This document shows positions 15,275-20,113 of a stretch of 20,113 nucleotides of DNA, in pieces. Positions within the stretch are counted from its first letter, which is position 1; each line of letters starts with the position of its first letter. Source of the stretch: Polysphondylium violaceum (Eukaryota; Evosea; Eumycetozoa; Dictyosteliales; Dictyosteliaceae). The translations under genes and the position numbers were made by a program. Location: the NCBI GenBank assembly GCA_000277445.1, contig AJWJ01000449.1, forward strand, positions 1-20,113. Reading direction: 5' to 3'. A model generated the notes under the pieces. The model was not told where the DNA came from and made no database searches. It saw nothing but the letters and a program-made list of their open reading frames with translations.

Positions 15275-15722
15275 ATGTCAACAAGAAGAATCCTTACAAA
15301 TTTAACAGAGAACGGTGCTCAAGCCGTAAACGCTTTCCATCCAGAAATTGTGAATGAAGTAGTTCAAAATATTGAAAGGTAAATTAAATTAAACTAATCA
15401 ATAAATATTGTGTTTGCATACATGCATAATGCCACTGTCATACTAATATGTGTATAGTAATAAAGTATTAGTTGTTGGTATGGCATACAACCCACATTGC
15501 TCAGGAGTTTGCAAAGCTTTGACAGCCGCTGGTGTTGAATTCAAATACTTGGAATATGGATCATATTTTTCAATGTGGAATCAACGTCTTGCCATCAAAA
15601 TGTTTACAGGATGGCCAACTTTTCCTCAAGTATTTGTTAATGGTGCATTATTAGGTGGTGAAGCTGACACTGTCAAAGAATTAAATTCAGGTTCATTATT
15701 TGATGGCTTGAAAAAGAAATAA
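15275..15722 (+). CDS. Glutaredoxin-family protein with atypical active site
   Basis: Exons 15275-15378 and 15458-15722, with a 79-bp intron, encode 122 residues. After a 36-residue extension the thioredoxin fold begins at VLVVGMAYNPHCSGVCKAL (38-56). The cis-Pro segment WPTFPQVFVNG (87-97) and GGEAD (101-105) are the usual glutathione-binding landmarks of glutaredoxins. The redox motif is not CPYC or CGFS: Cys49-Ser-Gly-Val-Cys53 leaves three residues between cysteines. The block LEYGSYFSMWNQRLAIKMFTG resembles, from memory, bacterial glutaredoxin-like proteins with degenerate active sites. It may act as a monothiol enzyme or a glutathione- or iron-sulphur-binding protein; that is inference. 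The N-terminus (MSTRRILTNL) is basic and could be a weak mitochondrial signal. AATAAA at 15728 follows the stop closely. Confidence 0.88.
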
Positions 15723-15727
15723 TTCTA

Positions 15728-15733
15728 AATAAA
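15728..15733 (+). terminator. AATAAA polyadenylation signal of the glutaredoxin gene
   Basis: AATAAA begins 6 bp after the TAA stop, in an AT-rich 3' end. The hand-counted G+C rises sharply about 110 bp further on. Confidence 0.45.
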
Positions 15734-15839
15734 CATCCTGTAAATACTTTTATATCATTAAATATTAGTAGTATCCCTATCTCTTGATCTTATGTTGGGT
15801 GCTGAAGCTTGGAAAAAGGATACTTAATAAAAAACCACA

Positions 15840-16225
15840 TCCATTAACAGTTCCAAAACACCTACCAGCAGTAGGAGAATGTCGGGACTTAACGCACGGC
15901 GACTCTCCACTTTGACAACAGATAAAGAGAGCAGGCTTGTAATCGATATCCATTATTGTTGTCAAACCGGTAGCTACCATTGGCGCCTTTTCCAGTGCAT
16001 CCACACTGACCAAAACCACATCGACCACTCCCAACCTCTCGTCCACCCAAAGCGGTCCTTACAACAGTATAGGCACACGGGCCATCATCTCCTCCTCACC
16101 AACACATTTCTTCAACCTACCAAATCGGCATCGCTCATAACCAGCAGCAGCCATAGACTCCCACCAGTTCCAAAATCAACATCAAAAGATTGTCGACAGC
16201 CCCATCATCCACCCCACCTCTATTT
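15840..16225. other. GC-rich island of unknown origin
   Basis: By hand count the G+C is roughly one half (single 60-base lines range from about 38% to 57%), against about 20% in the 60 bases just after the glutaredoxin stop. The plus strand is C-rich and G-poor. Both strands have open frames: plus 15879-16229 (116 codons from an ATG) and minus 16046-15777 (89 codons, opening MDERLGVVDVVLVSVDALE). Neither translation resembles a family I know, and high GC alone lengthens ORFs. It may be a decayed gene, acquired DNA or a mobile-element scrap. Confidence 0.5.
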
Positions 16226-16261
16226 ATAGTCTAAGTGTTGTTATTGTTGATTACGTTTATT

Positions 16262-16474
16262 TTAATCTCTATTGGTGGTTGTGGTGTCGTTGCTGGAGTT
16301 ATTATCCTTTTCAAAATAATTATTATCGAAATCCAAATCATGAGAGAGATTGCTTGATCTTTCGGCCACCTCACGAGGCTGCAGAAAGAGGTTCTTTGCG
16401 TATTGTTGTAAAGGGTATACATAATCTATATGGCTGCTACTCAGCGAACTTAGAGTAGACCCAAAAGTACTCGT
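16262..16474 (-). pseudogene. Orphan coding-like shard, possible terminal exon
   Basis: An open frame of 70 residues ends at a TAA at 16262. It has no ATG and begins just after a GCGTTAG that could be a splice acceptor. The sequence is protein-like (IDYVYPLQQYAKNLFLQP, then REVAERSSNLSHDLDFDNN) and ends in an Asn/Ser/Thr tail typical of dictyostelid C-termini. No upstream exon is clear. A second minus-strand frame over about 16415-16595 also looks coding-like but is interrupted, so a decayed gene is more likely than an active one. Family not recognised. Confidence 0.35.
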
Positions 16475-16664
16475 CTAACGCTAGTCGCTGTCGCCGTCAA
16501 CAAGCAGGGGGTGTAATAGACTTTTCTAGGACCATACCGTGATTCAAAGCCCAAGCTTTTATAGCTTTAGGGAAACATGAAGCTGTTCTCAATTAATTAC
16601 TTATTATGATTTACACATATGTAATCAAACGTTCAGACAATGTTCACTACATATAGCATCATTC

Positions 16665-17665
16665 ACTGAAATGATACATATCATCATAAAAGCTAATTTT
16701 AGACATGTTCGAGTTTCGTTCACAATCATTTTGCGAGCTGGAAAATGTCAAAATAACAAATCCCCCGCTCCAAGTCATATTCCAGCTCCAGTCCCAGTAC
16801 AAACACCTGTATCGGCTCCAAGACAAGCAAATCCCCAAGTTCCAGTAAATCCAGTTCCAGTCACAAGAGCTCCAGCTTAAATACAAGTAAATCCATGGAT
16901 GTTACATCAGCCAACAAAGTCGCTCTATGATCCAATTCCTGGATATAGATAAGATGAAAAGAAAAAAGTGCTCCATTCTTTCGTACTCTGTTTCAGCTCC
17001 ATCTAAAATTTTACCAATAAGAGGTCCTGCCCCATGTCAGGATCTTTAGATTCAAAAACTAACCAAGAGGATGAAGCATATGAAACGAATTCCAAGAGAT
17101 CACCATTGATGGTATTAGGTGGCCAATGGTCAAGATGACTTCATGATTCCTTTCCATATCGACTTGAAATCCGGTTTCATCTATGATATTATTCCAGATG
17201 ATTTTTATTTTATTAAAATTTAGAAGGTTAGAACAGTTTGGTCTGATGCCTAATTTAAGATCAACAAAGCCAACAATATTGATCCTTTTAACTGAGGTAA
17301 ACAAGATTCTCATATTTCTAAAAATCATTCATTTTTTTATGGACCCCAATACCTGGACAAAGAGCCAAGAGACAATGAAAATAAAAAATGAATGTATTAT
17401 AATACATTTATTCATTTGAGATTCTATTTATAGCTGGGGAATTTCCCTCGCCATATCTCCGATCTTATGGTCCTAGCTTGTTTAGTATATTTGGTTTTAA
17501 TTGGGGTTTCTAATTATCTCTTGACGAATATGGCAAAAATACATTTGGAAAAATTTTCTTTTCATGAGATTTTTATACAGTGCATAATATTCTCACAAAA
17601 TATCAATAATGGTCAACATTCCCTCTATATCCCATTTTATCTATTCGGTAAAGTTAAATTTTAAA
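16665..17665 (+). pseudogene. Decayed coding region, plus strand, unidentified
   Basis: At 16760-16880 the plus strand reads a Pro/Val/Ala-rich repeat (PAPVPVQTPVSAPRQ, then NPVPVTRAPA). Protein-like stretches continue in shifting frames to a TAA near 17664, for example a segment rich in IPFHIDLKSGFIYDIIPDD at about 17143-17200 and an open run of 65 codons at 17467-17664. Several in-frame stops break it and no set of short introns explains them. It could be a host pseudogene or an element remnant; I do not recognise the protein. Confidence 0.3.
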
Positions 17666-17770
17666 TAAAGGAACTATTTTATCAGATATGATATATTGTT
17701 TATTGTATCTCTTTTATAAAATTAATTTAAATTGAAGTAAAATTAAAATTACTTGGGCGTTTATTTTTGG

Positions 17771-20113
17771 CTAAATAAAACTGTAGCTTTTATCACCTTC
17801 ATAGAAGTTAAAGATACAATTAGATATATGTTGACAGTAGAGATAGTTGTAAGAGTCTACATTTAAAAGTTGACCATTTGGATCATGTGTATTGAATCTT
17901 CTAAAGTTATAGTTTCTATAATAGAAAAGTTGACGGGGTACTTCATAGTTTCTCATATGCTGCAAAAAGTAATATTTATAATTAACATCACGATCTGGAG
18001 GATTAAGCCAATTAGTGGCACCAACATCAAGGCTAGATTCAGATTTGATATGATAAGCAAAAATAACAAATTTCCAAGGATGTCCTTCTTTTGGATACAT
18101 GATTTTGACCCAATTTATTCTTGACGACATACCAATCTTACCACCAGACTCTACATAGAGCCTTGGTTCAAGGTAATCAACAACTGGATTTGAGAAACTA
18201 AACCAGTTATGTAAAAGATTTGGTTCTGGAATTGAATTCCACAAGAAATCAAGTCTTTTGCTAAAAACTGCATCTTTTTGTGGATACTTTAGTGGACCAG
18301 GATATGATCCCAAATCACCAAATGAAAAAGTAAGGGTGTCTGTGCAGTATTTATCAACACATGCAAATTGTGATGTGGCAAAGTCCTCTGGACGAGCTTG
18401 ACCATTAATATTTTTAGCCCATTTGTTTTCAAATGAAGTTATACCATAGTATCTGTTAGAGTTGGTAATAACACCAGAGGCGTTAAATAGGATGGCATCA
18501 TAAGAATCCCAACTGATAAGCTTAAATGGCTGAGAGGTATCTAATCTATAAGCAGATGCAAGAGTGATAATAGGGGTTTTGACGCTTGAAAAGATGTTTG
18601 GACCAGAGAAATCAAACTTGATTGGATAATTGGCAATAAATTCATAACCAAAATCAGAAGAAACAGTAGTAGTCTCTGTATTATAGTTGAGATTGCCTCT
18701 ATTACTAAAAGCTTTGTATTTATCAGAGTGATATCTAGGTTGGCTAGTTGCTCTATAGGAATACTTTCTTTGGAGACCCAGCTCATCAGTATGAATATAA
18801 GGAACTGGAGTTGTAAAAGTTTTCTCTCTAATGTTATCAAAGATATCTTGTTCAAAATATTTAATAGTCAAAATTGGAATACTAGCCATGTCGATATCAT
18901 TTTCGTCAAATCGGAAGATTAGGGAATAATTGTACTTGTCATGAGAGTCAGGAGAATAGTTATTTTCCAAATAAAACATTGTTTCACCAAGTTCCCAAGC
19001 TTCGGAAATCTTGACACCATGTTTGTTTACCCACAAGTTGTTGAAAAGCATTTTAATTGGATAGAGTTGGTAGTCAACAGGAACTGGCAAGACGTCGATG
19101 GAGTGAGCCCATTCTTTAAATCCTGGTGAACTTTGACCATCCTCGGCAGGTGAAAAGGCAGCAGGGCTACCACCATAAACCATCATTCTACTTCTTGTTG
19201 ATGATTCCTCCTTTCCCTGTTGCTGTTGTTCTGTTTGACTCTTGTCTACTGCGGCAGAAGCTGAACCAGAAACAGAGAAGGATGGTGAAGACACAGAGGC
19301 AGAGAATGAACCAGATGCACTCTCAATCCATTCATCTTTGTTATCACTGGTTACTTTGGATGAGTTGGTGATGGTGAGCTGTGTTAGCATACCGCCCAAG
19401 AATGTCTTTTTATAGAAATGGGTACCATGCTTTCTAACTAAGTCAACCATATCTGATCGATCTCGAATTTCGTCGAGTTCATTCAAAAAGTTGGGATGTA
19501 GAGACACTTTGTTAAGATCCATTTCAACATAGGAAGATTTACACAATAGATTTGTTTTGAAGATACTTTGAGAGACTTTAGATGACATCTTTCTGGCTTC
19601 TTTGTTGCTCTTTTCTTGGGAAAATGAAGCAGATGCGCTACCAGAGATAAATGAATAGCTACCACCAACGCTTGCAGAGTAATCATTTGATGCTGATTTC
19701 TCCATTTCACTTGCCATTTCATCGGCTGATGAATAACTTTCTGTTGTAGTGGAATAGGTGCATTGTGGATGAGCTTTACCGTGGAGTTCGGGTGGTATTT
19801 GATAGACATTGCCTCTGTATGGATCTTCGATAACGTTGGAGGCGATGTTGGAGCAATAGTCAAATTGGAATATTGGAGCTGCTGCTTCTTCGCCACTAAC
19901 GATATTCAAACCAAAGCTAAGATGTTCAGAACCGGGTAATCTCCAAATAAATTGATTGGAAATGATATCACCAAGAGTATCACCGCTAAAATAGAATCCT
20001 GGTGAAATGTGACCTTCAGCTACTTGTCTAGTTGGACAGGATTTGGTCATCTCTTTATAACAATCTTGGAAGCAAGAATCTTTATCTTCATTGCAAATAC
20101 CATCACCACAGGT
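17771..20113 (-). CDS. MACPF-domain protein, 5' end outside the window
   Basis: One uninterrupted frame of 780 residues ends at the TAG at 17771-17773 and runs off the right edge, so the N-terminus is missing. The visible start is Cys-rich (CGDGICNEDKDSCFQDC), a small disulphide or calcium-type motif that points to an extracytoplasmic protein. The MACPF fold follows. Its signature is LVRKHGTHFYKKTFLGGML with HGTHF at 229-233. Ser/Ala-rich segments lie before (SVGGSYSFISGSASASFSQ) and after it (SFSASVSSPSFSVSGSASA), where the family keeps its two membrane-insertion helical clusters. About 430 further residues, rich in Tyr, Asn and aromatic residues, form a C-terminal region I cannot name. MACPF proteins form or derive from pore-forming assemblies in defence, lysis or development, and some have lost that activity. 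The frame looks whole. No intron is seen in 2.3 kb, in contrast to the other genes. Confidence 0.85.
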   Translation of the reverse strand, partial: TCGDGICNEDKDSCFQDCYKEMTKSCPTRQVAEGHISPGFYFSGDTLGDIISNQFIWRLPGSEHLSFGLNIVSGEEAAAPIFQFDYCSNIASNVIEDPYRGNVYQIPPELHGKAHPQCTYSTTTESYSSADEMASEMEKSASNDYSASVGGSYSFISGSASASFSQEKSNKEARKMSSKVSQSIFKTNLLCKSSYVEMDLNKVSLHPNFLNELDEIRDRSDMVDLVRKHGTHFYKKTFLGGMLTQLTITNSSKVTSDNKDEWIESASGSFSASVSSPSFSVSGSASAAVDKSQTEQQQQGKEESSTRSRMMVYGGSPAAFSPAEDGQSSPGFKEWAHSIDVLPVPVDYQLYPIKMLFNNLWVNKHGVKISEAWELGETMFYLENNYSPDSHDKYNYSLIFRFDENDIDMASIPILTIKYFEQDIFDNIREKTFTTPVPYIHTDELGLQRKYSYRATSQPRYHSDKYKAFSNRGNLNYNTETTTVSSDFGYEFIANYPIKFDFSGPNIFSSVKTPIITLASAYRLDTSQPFKLISWDSYDAILFNASGVITNSNRYYGITSFENKWAKNINGQARPEDFATSQFACVDKYCTDTLTFSFGDLGSYPGPLKYPQKDAVFSKRLDFLWNSIPEPNLLHNWFSFSNPVVDYLEPRLYVESGGKIGMSSRINWVKIMYPKEGHPWKFVIFAYHIKSESSLDVGATNWLNPPDRDVNYKYYFLQHMRNYEVPRQLFYYRNYNFRRFNTHDPNGQLLNVDSYNYLYCQHISNCIFNFYEGDKSYSFI

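Noticed and set aside
15450-15457. Start of the glutaredoxin frame inside the intron end
   Set aside because: It would begin with GTG; the upstream exon from the ATG at 15275 splices in frame with proper GT and AG sites and supplies the N-terminus.
16440-16560. tRNA-like stretch with GATTCAAAGC
   Set aside because: No matching T-stem, anticodon arm or acceptor stem can be paired.
15780-17700. Transposon or virus-like element remnant
   Set aside because: No terminal repeats, target-site duplication, or recognisable transposase, reverse transcriptase or capsid motif could be read, so no family is named.

Overview
The window reads as nuclear DNA of a dictyostelid social amoeba (Dictyostelium, Polysphondylium, Cavenderia or a relative). 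It is very AT-rich. Nearly all introns are tiny (58-79 bp), with GTAAGT/GTATGT donors and TTTTAG-like acceptors. Starts sit in an AAAATG context, intergenic DNA is poly-A/T and (TTTA)n, and proteins carry Asn/Ser/Gly low-complexity tracts. I cannot fix the species from sequence alone.

Layout. 1-1275 has no firm gene, only a weak two-exon candidate on the minus strand and a G-rich minus-strand tract. 1276-3068 (+) is an 11-exon secreted A1-type aspartic-protease homologue whose catalytic motifs are lost. 3497-4346 (+) is a small PH-domain protein. Three minus-strand genes follow: a DDX5/DDX17/DBP2-type DEAD-box helicase (4552-8262), a mitochondrial isoleucyl-tRNA synthetase (9200-12457) and the splicing factor CWC25 (12923-14603). 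A 671-bp divergent spacer leads to a small glutaredoxin-family gene (15275-15722, +). 15723-17770 is a gene-poor patch holding a GC-rich island and decayed coding shards. 17771-20113 (-) is the 3' part of a long MACPF-domain gene that runs off the right edge.

Most exon models were built by hand. In every multi-exon gene the exon lengths sum to a whole number of codons and conserved motifs read through the junctions. The genes are mostly unrelated housekeeping functions, not an operon-like system, although two (the helicase and CWC25) serve nuclear RNA processing and share Arg-Asp-Asn/Tyr repeat tails.

The most notable observation is a 942-bp intron in the helicase gene, in a window where the other 20 introns are 58-79 bp. 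It interrupts the Asp codon of the SRGLD motif (helicase motif V). This appears to be where yeast DBP2 and human p68 carry their conserved large intron, which in yeast mediates autoregulation. Second is the protease homologue with both active-site Asp motifs altered. I saw no tRNA, rRNA, CRISPR, recognisable transposon or virus-like element.
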